Assembly (NCBI GenBank): GCA_029948255.1 | Contig: JALIZF010001519.1 | Location: 62,001 to 126,000 of the forward strand | Direction: 5' to 3' | DNA from: Telmatactis stephensoni | Lineage: Eukaryota; Cnidaria; Anthozoa; Actiniaria; Isophelliidae | DNA: 64,000 nt | Shown here: piece by piece, positions 11,185 through 21,759 of the stretch | How the letters are laid out: every line of letters starts with the position of its first letter | Numbering within the stretch: position 1 is the first letter of the stretch | Made by a program: the position numbers and the translations under genes | The notes under the pieces: generated by a model | What the model saw: the letters and a program-made list of their open reading frames with translations, nothing else | Databases searched by the model: none | Told to the model about the DNA's origin: nothing

Positions 11185-13386
11185 GGTAATATTATTTACG
11201 ATGTGGCACAAAAATACAATGGAAAGGTTTCCGTAAGTGATCTTCGTTCTTTAGAGAAGCTCTCCATCAAGTCTCGGAAGAAAGAATTGGACCTCTCGTT
11301 TTTGCAGACCTGCCAGAATTTCAACGTTTTTCCTAAATTTATTTGTTTTCCTTTACCAAACACATCCAACGTGGACATCTATGCAATCAGGAAGAGACTT
11401 CTACGTAGTGCTATAACAAAATCTAACAAAGAAAAAAGAAAACTACAAACTGAACTAAACAACAAAATTTCTCTTATCAAAAGTATACTATCGCCTTTGG
11501 ACTGGTACATCATCAATCGAAGTTTGAAGAAGAATATTGATAGTAAAGTAAAGAAATCGATATTAACTCATGACAAGAAGATAAAAAACCTCACAAGAAA
11601 TGCAACCCTTCCTTTTACCTATCAAGACACTGTCACCAACTTATCTTCGCTCTCTTTTGACCAGTCTGAACTTGATCTCCTTAAAAATGGATTAGACTTT
11701 GCTATTCGTCCACCTCAACTTAAAAAATCTGAAATCTTCTCAGCTTTTGAAATGATTCATATGGGTATGAAATCTAAGCTAAAGAATCCTGACCTTGCCA
11801 ATGAACTCAAAACTCAGATTGGCCATCTTGCCCATAGTTACATTTCTGGATATCAACCTTCTCCGTCTGACCTCAAAAAACATGGTATTTTACGCAAACT
11901 TAGGAACAATAACTCTATTGTGATTGTACGTCCTGATAAAGGAAACGGGGTAGTCATCTTAGATAAAGATGTCTACCGAACTGCCTGTCTTAAAATTATT
12001 AATGATTCTTCTAAATTTACACACTTAAAGTCTGATCCTACCATCCAAAGAGAAGCGCAACTACAAAGATTTTTGAGGAAACTGAAGTCCAAAGGTCATC
12101 TTGATGATGAAACATACAGTTTTATCTATCCCAAGGGATCACAACCAGCAAGATTTTATGGACTTCCTAAGTTGCACAAGAAAAGAGCTTCTGTTGAACC
12201 ACCACCGTTCAGACCTATTGTTTCTTCTATTGGGACATATAATTATAAGTTAGCCAAGTATTTTTGTTCCATTCTTAACCCTCTTATTCCAGATACTTAT
12301 ATAGTTAAAGATTCGTTTTCTTTTGTTAATGAGTTTCATAACCTTTCTTTTAATACTGACAAATTTCTTATTTCTTTTGATGTTGAAAGCCTTTTCACTA
12401 ATATTCCTCTTAACGAAACCATTAACATAGCCATTGACTTAATCTTTAAAAATAACCCTAAGTTTCCCATTAACAAAAATGATTTAAAAAAACTTTTCCA
12501 TTTTGCTACTTCTCAAACCCATTTTTTGTTTTTTGATAACTTTTATGATCAAATTGATGGAGTTGCTATGGGCTCGCCTTTAGCACCAGTTCTTGCTAAT
12601 TTGTTCATGGGTTATCACGAACAACTTTGGCTTTCCGATCCCCAAGTTCCCAAAGTATTATACTATCGCAGGTATGTTGACGATACTCTTTGTCTCTTTG
12701 ACAATGAAAATCATGCTATGTCCTTTTTTAATTTCATCAACAGTAAACATCCCAACATTAAGTTTACTTTTGAGAAAGAAACAAATGGAAAAATTTCTTT
12801 TCTAGATGTTTTAATCAGTAAATCTTCTAATGAGTTTATAACTTCTGTTTTTCACAAAAAAACTTACACTGGTCTTTTAACTAATTATCTCAGTTTTACT
12901 TCTTTTAAATATAAGCTTGCTTTAATTAAAACATTAATCGACAGAACTTTTAAAATCAACAATACTAACACTGGTTTTCAAACTGACCTTCTAAACTTAA
13001 CTGAAACACTCAAACGTAATTCCTTTCCTTATCATGTTATTGACAAGGTAACCAAATGCTATCTAAGTAAGATTAACTTAAACAAACATCCTCCTATTTC
13101 TGTTAATCCTATTGACTCTGCTGATGACTCTAACGTACGTTACTACAAACTTCCTTTCATTGGTAATCATTCTAAACTCACTAGCATCAAACTTAATAAG
13201 CTTTGCAAACGTTTCTGTAAAGATATTAACATTAAACTCGTTTTCACTTCTTTTAAAATAAAAAATCTTTTTCAAGTAAAAGATTTAATTCCTATGTCTC
13301 TTAAATCTTTTGTTGTTTATAAATTTACTTGTGCGGGATGTAATTCTCGTTATATAGGTCGAAACCACGCGCCATTCTACAACTAG
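11113..13386 (+). CDS. Penelope-like RT polyprotein, unit 2 (frameshift in GIY-YIG)
   Basis: A 757-codon frame with the same amino-acid sequence as unit 1 for about the first 713 residues. It then keeps the frame through the zinc-binding-like CAGC and RYIG of the GIY-YIG start. One extra base near 13359 (ggtc where unit 3 has ggc) shifts the frame, giving RYIGRNH instead of RYIGETT and a stop at 13384-13386. The rest of the endonuclease (IKEH, SDKNSHIFKHINNS and the C-terminus) reads in another frame to 13609. Best read as an intact RT with a truncated endonuclease, unless the extra base is a consensus error. Confidence 0.9.
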   Translation: MSVTIKKFFVYFKCIVTLVLLRSFGNIIYDVAQKYNGKVSVSDLRSLEKLSIKSRKKELDLSFLQTCQNFNVFPKFICFPLPNTSNVDIYAIRKRLLRSAITKSNKEKRKLQTELNNKISLIKSILSPLDWYIINRSLKKNIDSKVKKSILTHDKKIKNLTRNATLPFTYQDTVTNLSSLSFDQSELDLLKNGLDFAIRPPQLKKSEIFSAFEMIHMGMKSKLKNPDLANELKTQIGHLAHSYISGYQPSPSDLKKHGILRKLRNNNSIVIVRPDKGNGVVILDKDVYRTACLKIINDSSKFTHLKSDPTIQREAQLQRFLRKLKSKGHLDDETYSFIYPKGSQPARFYGLPKLHKKRASVEPPPFRPIVSSIGTYNYKLAKYFCSILNPLIPDTYIVKDSFSFVNEFHNLSFNTDKFLISFDVESLFTNIPLNETINIAIDLIFKNNPKFPINKNDLKKLFHFATSQTHFLFFDNFYDQIDGVAMGSPLAPVLANLFMGYHEQLWLSDPQVPKVLYYRRYVDDTLCLFDNENHAMSFFNFINSKHPNIKFTFEKETNGKISFLDVLISKSSNEFITSVFHKKTYTGLLTNYLSFTSFKYKLALIKTLIDRTFKINNTNTGFQTDLLNLTETLKRNSFPYHVIDKVTKCYLSKINLNKHPPISVNPIDSADDSNVRYYKLPFIGNHSKLTSIKLNKLCKRFCKDINIKLVFTSFKIKNLFQVKDLIPMSLKSFVVYKFTCAGCNSRYIGRNHAPFYN

Positions 13387-13580
13387 GATAAAAGAGCACT
13401 TGGTTTCTGATAAAAATTCTCACATTTTTAAACATATTAATAATTCCCCTAATCCTCTTTGTAAAACTAATGCTTCTCCTGATTGTTTTCAAATAATGGA
13501 TTCTGATAACAGTTCTTTTAAACTTAAGATCAAAGAGGGTTTTCATATCAATTTTGAAAAACCTGAACTTAACGTTCAGG

Positions 13581-13821
13581 TCAAACATTTTATCTCTTCT
13601 TTCTATTAAGTTCGTTTACTTAGTTATTTTTAGTTTTTTGTCATTAATTGTTTACTTAGAATTATGTTGTCAATCATTATTCACCATATATTTGATTCAA
13701 ATCTTGTAACGTACTTCACACTGAAGATGACATTGGACAATGTCGAAACATGTCTGTGACTATTAAAAAGTTTTTCGTATATTTCAAGTGTATTGTTACA
13801 CTAGTGCTTTTACGTTCATTT
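13581..13821 (+). repeat. PLE pseudo-LTR, copy 3
   Basis: Appears identical to copy 1; hammerhead-like fold at 13716-13759. It forms the junction between units 2 and 3. Confidence 0.9.
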
Positions 13822-16026
13822 GGTAATATTATTTACGATGTGGCACAAAAATACAATGGAAAGGTTTCCGTAAGTGATCTTCGTTCTTTAGAGAAGCTCT
13901 CCATCAAGTCTCGGAAGAAAGAATTGGACCTCTCGTTTTTGCAGACCTGCCAGAATTTCAACGTTTTTCCTAAATTTATTTGTTTTCCTTTACCAAACAC
14001 ATCCAACGTGGACATCTATGCAATCAGGAAGAGACTTCTACGTAGTGCTATAACAAAATCTAACAAAGAAAAAAGAAAACTACAAACTGAACTAAACAAC
14101 AAAATTTCTCTTATCAAAAGTATACTATCGCCTTTGGACTGGTACATCATCAATCGAAGTTTGAAGAAGAATATTGATAGTAAAGTAAAGAAATCGATAT
14201 TAACTCATGACAAGAAGATAAAAAACCTCACAAGAAATGCAACCCTTCCTTTTACCTATCAAGACACTGTCACCAACTTATCTTCGCTCTCTTTTGACCA
14301 GTCTGAACTTGATCTCCTTAAAAATGGATTAGACTTTGCTATTCGTCCACCTCAACTTAAAAAATCTGAAATCTTCTCAGCTTTTGAAATGATTCATATG
14401 GGTATGAAATCTAAGCTAAAGAATCCTGACCTTGCCAATGAACTCAAAACTCAGATTGGCCATCTTGCCCATAGTTACATTTCTGGATATCAACCTTCTC
14501 CGTCTGACCTCAAAAAACATGGTATTTTACGCAAACTTAGGAACAATAACTCTATTGTGATTGTACGTCCTGATAAAGGAAACGGGGTAGTCATCTTAGA
14601 TAAAGATGTCTACCGAACTGCCTGTCTTAAAATTATTAATGATTCTTCTAAATTTACACACTTAAAGTCTGATCCTACCATCCAAAGAGAAGCGCAACTA
14701 CAAAGATTTTTGAGGAAACTGAAGTCCAAAGGTCATCTTGATGATGAAACATACAGTTTTATCTATCCCAAGGGATCACAACCAGCAAGATTTTATGGAC
14801 TTCCTAAGTTGCACAAGAAAAGAGCTTCTGTTGAACCACCACCGTTCAGACCTATTGTTTCTTCTATTGGGACATATAATTATAAGTTAGCCAAGTATTT
14901 TTGTTCCATTCTTAACCCTCTTATTCCAGATACTTATATAGTTAAAGATTCGTTTTCTTTTGTTAATGAGTTTCATAACCTTTCTTTTAATACTGACAAA
15001 TTTCTTATTTCTTTTGATGTTGAAAGCCTTTTCACTAATATTCCTCTTAACGAAACCATTAACATAGCCATTGACTTAATCTTTAAAAATAACCCTAAGT
15101 TTCCCATTAACAAAAATGATTTAAAAAAACTTTTCCATTTTGCTACTTCTCAAACCCATTTTTTGTTTTTTGATAACTTTTATGATCAAATTGATGGAGT
15201 TGCTATGGGCTCGCCTTTAGCACCAGTTCTTGCTAATTTGTTCATGGGTTATCACGAACAACTTTGGCTTTCCGATCCCCAAGTTCCCAAAGTATTATAC
15301 TATCGCAGGTATGTTGACGATACTCTTTGTCTCTTTGACAATGAAAATCATGCTATGTCCTTTTTTAATTTCATCAACAGTAAACATCCCAACATTAAGT
15401 TTACTTTTGAGAAAGAAACAAATGGAAAAATTTCTTTTCTAGATGTTTTAATCAGTAAATCTTCTAATGAGTTTATAACTTCTGTTTTTCACAAAAAAAC
15501 TTACACTGGTCTTTTAACTAATTATCTCAGTTTTACTTCTTTTAAATATAAGCTTGCTTTAATTAAAACATTAATCGACAGAACTTTTAAAATCAACAAT
15601 ACTAACACTGGTTTTCAAACTGACCTTCTAAACTTAACTGAAACACTCAAACGTAATTCCTTTCCTTATCATGTTATTGACAAGGTAACCAAATGCTATC
15701 TAAGTAAGATTAACTTAAACAAACATCCTCCTATTTCTGTTAATCCTATTGACTCTGCTGATGACTCTAACGTACGTTACTACAAACTTCCTTTCATTGG
15801 TAATCATTCTAAACTCACTAGCATCAAACTTAATAAGCTTTGCAAACGTTTCTGTAAAGATATTAACATTAAACTCGTTTTCACTTCTTTTAAAATAAAA
15901 AATCTTTTTCAAGTAAAAGATTTAATTCCTATGTCTCTTAAATCTTTTGTTGTTTATAAATTTTCTTGTGCGGGATGTAATTCCCGTTATATAGGCGAAA
16001 CCACTCGCCATTTACAACAAGGATAA
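13750..16026 (+). CDS. Penelope-like RT polyprotein, unit 3 (frameshift in GIY-YIG)
   Basis: A 758-codon frame, the most complete copy. RT is as in units 1 and 2, and the frame continues through CAGCNSRYIGETTRHLQQ. It then meets a TAA at 16024-16026 because one base appears to be missing in the CAACAAGGATAAAA stretch. The remaining endonuclease residues continue in a different frame to 16244. The lesion is of the short-run type that long-read consensus commonly gets wrong, so this unit may in reality be full length. Confidence 0.9.
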   Translation: MSVTIKKFFVYFKCIVTLVLLRSFGNIIYDVAQKYNGKVSVSDLRSLEKLSIKSRKKELDLSFLQTCQNFNVFPKFICFPLPNTSNVDIYAIRKRLLRSAITKSNKEKRKLQTELNNKISLIKSILSPLDWYIINRSLKKNIDSKVKKSILTHDKKIKNLTRNATLPFTYQDTVTNLSSLSFDQSELDLLKNGLDFAIRPPQLKKSEIFSAFEMIHMGMKSKLKNPDLANELKTQIGHLAHSYISGYQPSPSDLKKHGILRKLRNNNSIVIVRPDKGNGVVILDKDVYRTACLKIINDSSKFTHLKSDPTIQREAQLQRFLRKLKSKGHLDDETYSFIYPKGSQPARFYGLPKLHKKRASVEPPPFRPIVSSIGTYNYKLAKYFCSILNPLIPDTYIVKDSFSFVNEFHNLSFNTDKFLISFDVESLFTNIPLNETINIAIDLIFKNNPKFPINKNDLKKLFHFATSQTHFLFFDNFYDQIDGVAMGSPLAPVLANLFMGYHEQLWLSDPQVPKVLYYRRYVDDTLCLFDNENHAMSFFNFINSKHPNIKFTFEKETNGKISFLDVLISKSSNEFITSVFHKKTYTGLLTNYLSFTSFKYKLALIKTLIDRTFKINNTNTGFQTDLLNLTETLKRNSFPYHVIDKVTKCYLSKINLNKHPPISVNPIDSADDSNVRYYKLPFIGNHSKLTSIKLNKLCKRFCKDINIKLVFTSFKIKNLFQVKDLIPMSLKSFVVYKFSCAGCNSRYIGETTRHLQQG

Positions 16027-16215
16027 AAGAGCACTTGGTTTCTGATAAAAATTCTCACATTTTTAAACATATTAATAATTCCCCTAATCCTCTTTGTAAA
16101 ACTAATGCTTCTCCTGATTGTTTTCAAATAATGGATTCTGATAACAGTTCTTTTAAACTTAAGATCAAAGAGGGTTTTCATATCAATTTTGAAAAACCTG
16201 AACTTAACGTTCAGG

Positions 16216-16456
16216 TCAAACATTTTATCTCTTCTTTCTATTAAGTTCGTTTACTTAGTTATTTTTAGTTTTTTGTCATTAATTGTTTACTTAGAATTAT
16301 GTTGTCAATCATTATTCACCATATATTTGATTCAAATCTTGTAACGTACTTCACACTGAAGATGACATTGGACAATGTCGAAACATGTCTGTGACTATTA
16401 AAAAGTTTTTCGTATATTTCAAGTGTATTGTTACACTAGTGCTTTTACGTTCATTT
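16216..16456 (+). repeat. PLE pseudo-LTR, copy 4
   Basis: Appears identical to copy 1; hammerhead-like fold at 16351-16394. It forms the junction between units 3 and 4. Confidence 0.9.
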
Positions 16457-18515
16457 GGTAATATTATTTACGATGTGGCACAAAAATACAATGGAAAGGT
16501 TTCCGTAAGTGATCTTCGTTCTTTAGAGAAGCTCTCCATCAAGTCTCGGAAGAAAGAATTGGACCTCTCGTTTTTGCAGACCTGCCAGAATTTCAACGTT
16601 TTTCCTAAATTTATTTGTTTTCCTTTACCAAACACATCCAACGTGGACATCTATGCAATCAGGAAGAGACTTCTACGTAGTGCTATAACAAAATCTAACA
16701 AAGAAAAAAGAAAACTACAAACTGAACTAAACAACAAAATTTCTCTTATCAAAAGTATACTATCGCCTTTGGACTGGTACATCATCAATCGAAGTTTGAA
16801 GAAGAATATTGATAGTAAAGTAAAGAAATCGATATTAACTCATGACAAGAAGATAAAAAACCTCACAAGAAATGCAACCCTTCCTTTTACCTATCAAGAC
16901 ACTGTCACCAACTTATCTTCGCTCTCTTTTGACCAGTCTGAACTTGATCTCCTTAAAAATGGATTAGACTTTGCTATTCGTCCACCTCAACTTAAAAAAT
17001 CTGAAATCTTCTCAGCTTTTGAAATGATTCATATGGGTATGAAATCTAAGCTAAAGAATCCTGACCTTGCCAATGAACTCAAAACTCAGATTGGCCATCT
17101 TGCCCATAGTTACATTTCTGGATATCAACCTTCTCCGTCTGACCTCAAAAAACATGGTATTTTACGCAAACTTAGGAACAATAACTCTATTGTGATTGTA
17201 CGTCCTGATAAAGGAAACGGGGTAGTCATCTTAGATAAAGATGTCTACCGAACTGCCTGTCTTAAAATTATTAATGATTCTTCTAAATTTACACACTTAA
17301 AGTCTGATCCTACCATCCAAAGAGAAGCGCAACTACAAAGATTTTTGAGGAAACTGAAGTCCAAAGGTCATCTTGATGATGAAACATACAGTTTTATCTA
17401 TCCCAAGGGATCACAACCAGCAAGATTTTATGGACTTCCTAAGTTGCACAAGAAAAGAGCTTCTGTTGAACCACCACCGTTCAGACCTATTGTTTCTTCT
17501 ATTGGGACATATAATTATAAGTTAGCTAAATATTTATGTTTCTCTGTAAGTACCATTTATTCCTGAAAATTTACTACTCAAAGATTCGTTTTCTTTTGTT
17601 AATGAGTTTCATAACCTTTCTTTTAATACTGACAAATTTCTTATTTCTTTTGATGTTGAAAGCCTTTTCACTAATATTCCTCTTAACGAAACCATTAACA
17701 TAGCCATTGACTTAATCTTTAAAAATAACCCTAAGTTTCCCATTAACAAAAATGATTTAAAAAAACTTTTCCATTTTGCTACTTCTCAAACCCATTTTTT
17801 GTTTTTTGATAACTTTTATGATCAAATTGATGGAGTTGCTATGGGCTCGCCTTTAGCACCAGTTCTTGCTAATTTGTTCATGGGTTATCACGAACAACTT
17901 TGGCTTTCCGATCCCCAAGTTCCCAAAGTATTATACTATCGCAGGTATGTTGACGATACTCTTTGTCTCTTTGACAATGAAAATCATGCTATGTCCTTTT
18001 TTAATTTCATCAACAGTAAACATCCCAACATTAAGTTTACTTTTGAGAAAGAAACAAATGGAAAAATTTCTTTTCTAGATGTTTTAATCAGTAAATCTTC
18101 TAATGAGTTTATAACTTCTGTTTTTCACAAAAAAACTTACACTGGTCTTTTAACTAATTATCTCAGTTTTACTTCTTTTAAATATAAGCTTGCTTTAATT
18201 AAAACATTAATCGACAGAACTTTTAAAATCAACAATACTAACACTGGTTTTCAAACTGACCTTCTAAACTTAACTGAAACACTCAAACGTAATTCCTTTC
18301 CTTCCCATGTCATTGACAAAACTTTTAAGGAGTATCTTAATAAATCTCAATCAAATTCCAACACCAAAGAACTTCAAAATAACAACATCACACGTTATTT
18401 TAATTTTCCTTACATTGGCTATTTCTCCAAGGTTTCTGAAATCAAGCTCAAACAATTAGTAAAACGGTTTTGCAAAACTAATCTTGAACATCCAATTAGT
18501 TTTCTCTTCCTATAA
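16385..18515 (+). pseudogene. Penelope-like RT polyprotein, unit 4 (mosaic, broken)
   Basis: The first frame (16385-17566, 393 codons) matches units 1-3 until 17524. A patch of about 55 bp with a different, subfamily-like sequence introduces a frame change and a stop. From about 17580 the sequence again matches the other units, and RT motifs A to C and YVDD read from before 17799 to about 18300. There it switches to clearly diverged sequence (SHVIDKTFKEYLNK in place of YHVIDKVTKCYLSK), and the frame stops at 18515. The GIY-YIG region (18580-18790) carries several small indels. It looks like a gene-conversion or recombination product between two PLE subfamilies and is not expected to make a working protein. 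Confidence 0.85.
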
Positions 18516-18841
18516 AATCAAAATATATTAGCTTTAAAGATCGCACTTCCTGAAGCTCTTAAATCCTTTGTTGTTATAAATTTTCTTGTGCGGATGTAAT
18601 TCTCGTTATATAGGCGCGAAGCCACGCGCCATTTCACACCTAGGATAAAAGAGCACCACAGTGTACCCGATAAAAACTCCCACATTTTTCATGCATCTTT
18701 CCTCAATCGTCCTAGTTGTAAAAATCAATCCACACCGGCTTGCCTATATTTTTATAGATTCCGCCTAAAACCTCTTTTGATTTGAAACTTATAAAGAGGC
18801 GTTTCATATCAATTTTGAAAAACCTGAACTTAACGTTCAGG

Positions 18842-19082
18842 TCAAACATTTTATCTCTTCTTTCTATTAAGTTCGTTTACTTAGTTATTTTTAGTTTTTT
18901 GTCATTAATTGTTTACTTAGAATTATGTTGTCAATCATTATTCACCATATATTTGATTCAAATCTTGTAACGTACTTCACACTGAAGATGACATTGGACA
19001 ATGTCGAAACATGTCTGTGACTATTAAAAAGTTTTTCGTATATTTCAAGTGTATTGTTACACTAGTGCTTTTACGTTCATTT
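18842..19082 (+). repeat. PLE pseudo-LTR, terminal partial copy 5
   Basis: The array ends here; element sequence stops at TTACGTTCATTT, about 70 bp after the ATG of the partial ORF. The hammerhead-like fold (18977-19020) is complete. The host sequence that follows begins with the right copy of the target duplication. Confidence 0.9.
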
Positions 19083-19092
19083 AATCAGATTG
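19081..19092 (+). repeat. Right target-site duplication of the PLE array
   Basis: TTAATCAGATTG matches 8288-8299. Its first two T bases are shared with the retroelement end. The host sequence beyond (CCAGTGATTTCAAAATGGTATAATT) resembles, in reverse complement, the repeat at about 7949-7975 upstream of the array. Confidence 0.65.
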
Positions 19093-21759
19093 CACAAATC
19101 ACCAGTGATTTCAAAATGGTATAATTAAAAATAAAAACCTTGAACACGGCCCGCCCGGACCTAAGAATAGATAGAGCTACACTGAATGAGTTGTACAGTA
19201 GGACAATACTTCCTGAGTATAAACTGTTTCAAATAAAGATATACACCTCGTGCGAGTTCGAATATTGCGAATTTCGTAGCAAATACCACTCTCATGTCAT
19301 GATCACAAACTAATAACTCTGTTACTCATTTTCGAGATTACATAGTTCGACTCTAAAACAAAATTTACTTTTGTTTTAACAGCCCCGCCACTAAGGCAGG
19401 GCAACAAAAAATTAGTCTATAGACTCATTGAGTTGTTCCCCTCCACGGAAATCTTTAGTAAAAGGCGAAAGATTTATGCGTTCTGAAGGGAAACCAGAGT
19501 GTTAACATTATATTTAGAAACCACGGATGAGCCCCTTCCTCGACGACCACCTTTGCCATGTGGGACATTAAATTTCATGGATCATCGAAGAGAAACAGGC
19601 GCATGCTCGATCAGACATGTCCTTGAAGTTGGTCGCCACGAACTGAAAAATATTTTCATGGTGTATTACTTAAAATCTTTCCTGAGTTCTGTTTGTTTCG
19701 TTATGTTGACTCAAGCAAATTAATGTACAAATCCATGTCAATGAATAAATAATAAACAGTGGTTTTGATTAGAAATTCGTGTTTGTTTTGCATAATTTGA
19801 ACAGAGTGTTTTGAATAAATCAAGGCGTTACTCACCCGTGACGTCAGTGCAGTTTTGAACAACCATACCAGTCAATGATTGAATTTCTTGCACGTGCTTG
19901 TCTTTCCCTTTGCTTTTCTTGCCTCCGTTCAGGGTTTTTTTTAATCCACGCTAATATAACCGGCAGTATATGTTTCTTACAGATTTGGAGATTGCGTGAC
20001 GAAAAACTAAAAAGGCCTGACAAAGCATCGGTGCCGATCAGTACCTTCTATCTAGCATAATCATTTTTTTGTTTTGAGGGATATTCAAATGTAGAAACTT
20101 TGTAACGCGTCTTTTATCATCCACAAAGAAGCTCAAAGAGTTAAACCTTTCTCTAATTTCACTTCCGGTAAGAATTGTCGTCCAGGCTCCTCTCATTCTG
20201 ATGCACGTGGATCAATGGATCAATGGATCAATGGCGGACGAATGTCAACTGTTCTGTGTGTTTTAGATGTTTTCGCTATTTTCGTGCTTTACAGCTTCTA
20301 GGACCTCAAAATAGTTATGTGACAATGCTAAATGTATTCTAAGAATATAACCTTAGTCTGGAATATAGTTTTTTTATTCTGATAACTTATTTCTTGATTG
20401 TTTTGGCGAACCCCCTGAAGGTATGTTGGACATGTGGTATGTTTTGTTTTGACATGTTTTAGTCTCAAAGGATTTCACTTTCTATGTATGAGTCGTCATT
20501 TATGAAACAACACATTGTGGCTGGCAACGTACATTTTAAAAATATTTTCTCTTCTGTATTACTGATTTCAAAGTTATCAAATCTAAAATCTTCTCATGAT
20601 GCTCGCCATAATTGCATTTATTGTTTGCATTTGTGAAACCTTCAGACCAGATCTTGAATACTTAATTTTGTGAATAAGACAAAAGCATAATAAGTTCTTC
20701 CACAATTGTCCTAATACAAGACAAAAAAGGTGAGCGCTGTTTATAAAGAGCAGTTGTACTGGTGTACATCAATGTTTTTCTTGTTTATATGAATTCAACA
20801 TTACTAATGTTCTGGTACCCATTTGAAAGACCTGATAACTCCATGGGCCTGTTAATTTACAAGAAAATTGACAGGAGTGGGTGAGCTGACCCCTAAACTT
20901 GCCTGTTAAGTCAATTGAAAGTGACATCCTTTGAGAAACGCCCATAAACAGGCCTAATTGGGTCTTTTGAGGAAGGTCCCCCTGATCCCAGTTATGGGGC
21001 TTGCATATTTTTCTGGAAGCACACAATACAACCAGTACTTATAATAATAAAAATAGACATTGTATGTAACTTGTTTTGTTTTTCAGAATGTTGTCATGAT
21101 ATAGTTCTCTATTCACTTGTTGATCAAGTGTCTTCCCTGGATCACATATTTAAATAAACCATGAATCCAATATCTTCTCCTGCTTGTATACTAATTTAGA
21201 GAAACTTCTCTCGAAACTCGTACTACATGTACCACCACATTCTAATGGTCTGTGTACATAGCTCTCAGTTCACTAGTTCGGTTCTGCTGTGGGAAAATAC
21301 CATTGAAGCAAAATATCTATTATGTAATAATGCCAGATCACAAAGTGAACCCAGGGCCACAGGAGCAAGTGTAGCTCAGTTGGTTAGTGCATGGGGGTGG
21401 GGTGGGGTGGAGGGGGGGGAGGTGCATGGGGATGGGGGGAGGTGGGTTAAAGAGTACACCATCAGCTTCCTGGAAGATTAGCTTGTGTTAAAGGAGGTGA
21501 TTGACAAGTGATCTCACAATGCTATACATGTATATCCTCAAGGGCGGATCCAGGATTTTGCAAAGGGGGTGTCCCAAATAGGCCTCTTGAGAGATGATGT
21601 CATATCCAAGATGGTGGCCTCCTAACAATGGAATCTGATGACGTCATCTCATACGGCACTAGGGGGTGTCCGGTGCACCTATGGACATCCCCCTGGATCC
21701 GCCCTTGATCCTTGCTTACCAGTTGTATCCTATAAAATTGTTTTGATTGACTTATTTAG
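19093..21759. other. 5' flank and probable promoter/first-exon region of the TDRD12-like gene
   Basis: No exon is certain here. A CRE-like TGACGTCA near 19840 and an ETS-like ACTTCCGG near 20161 precede a threefold GGATCAATG repeat (about 20210-20234) and several ATGs, as expected near a promoter. The first coding exon of TDRD12 (a short N-terminal strand ahead of the first Tudor) should lie here. A frame ending at a GTATGT donor near 20427 (..FLIVLANPLK) is a weak candidate. An inverted-repeat element occupies 21538-21708. Confidence 0.35.
21538..21708. mobile_element. MITE with TCAAGGGCGGATCCAGG terminal repeats
   Basis: TCAAGGGCGGATCCAGG at the left is matched in perfect inverted form (CCTGGATCCGCCCTTGA) at the right end; the element is about 171 bp and non-coding. 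It sits about 50 bp upstream of a TDRD12 exon acceptor. Confidence 0.75.

Larger units (their letters stand above)
8311..19082 (+). mobile_element. Tandem array of Penelope-like retroelements (4 full units plus partial fifth)
   Basis: Four head-to-tail units begin at 8311, 10944, 13581 and 16216 (2633, 2637, 2635 and 2626 bp). A partial fifth unit (18842-19082) ends about 70 bp past its ATG. Reverse-transcriptase motifs (FDVESLF, GSPLAPVLANLFM, YVDD) and a C-terminal CxxC followed by GIY-YIG-like RYIGET identify the Penelope superfamily. Tandem arrangement with repeated pseudo-LTRs is characteristic of that group. Units are near-identical by eye except in the last roughly 340 bp of each coding region and two patches of unit 4. 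Flanking TTAATCAGATTG copies suggest insertion as one event or later unequal expansion inside one insertion. Confidence 0.93.
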
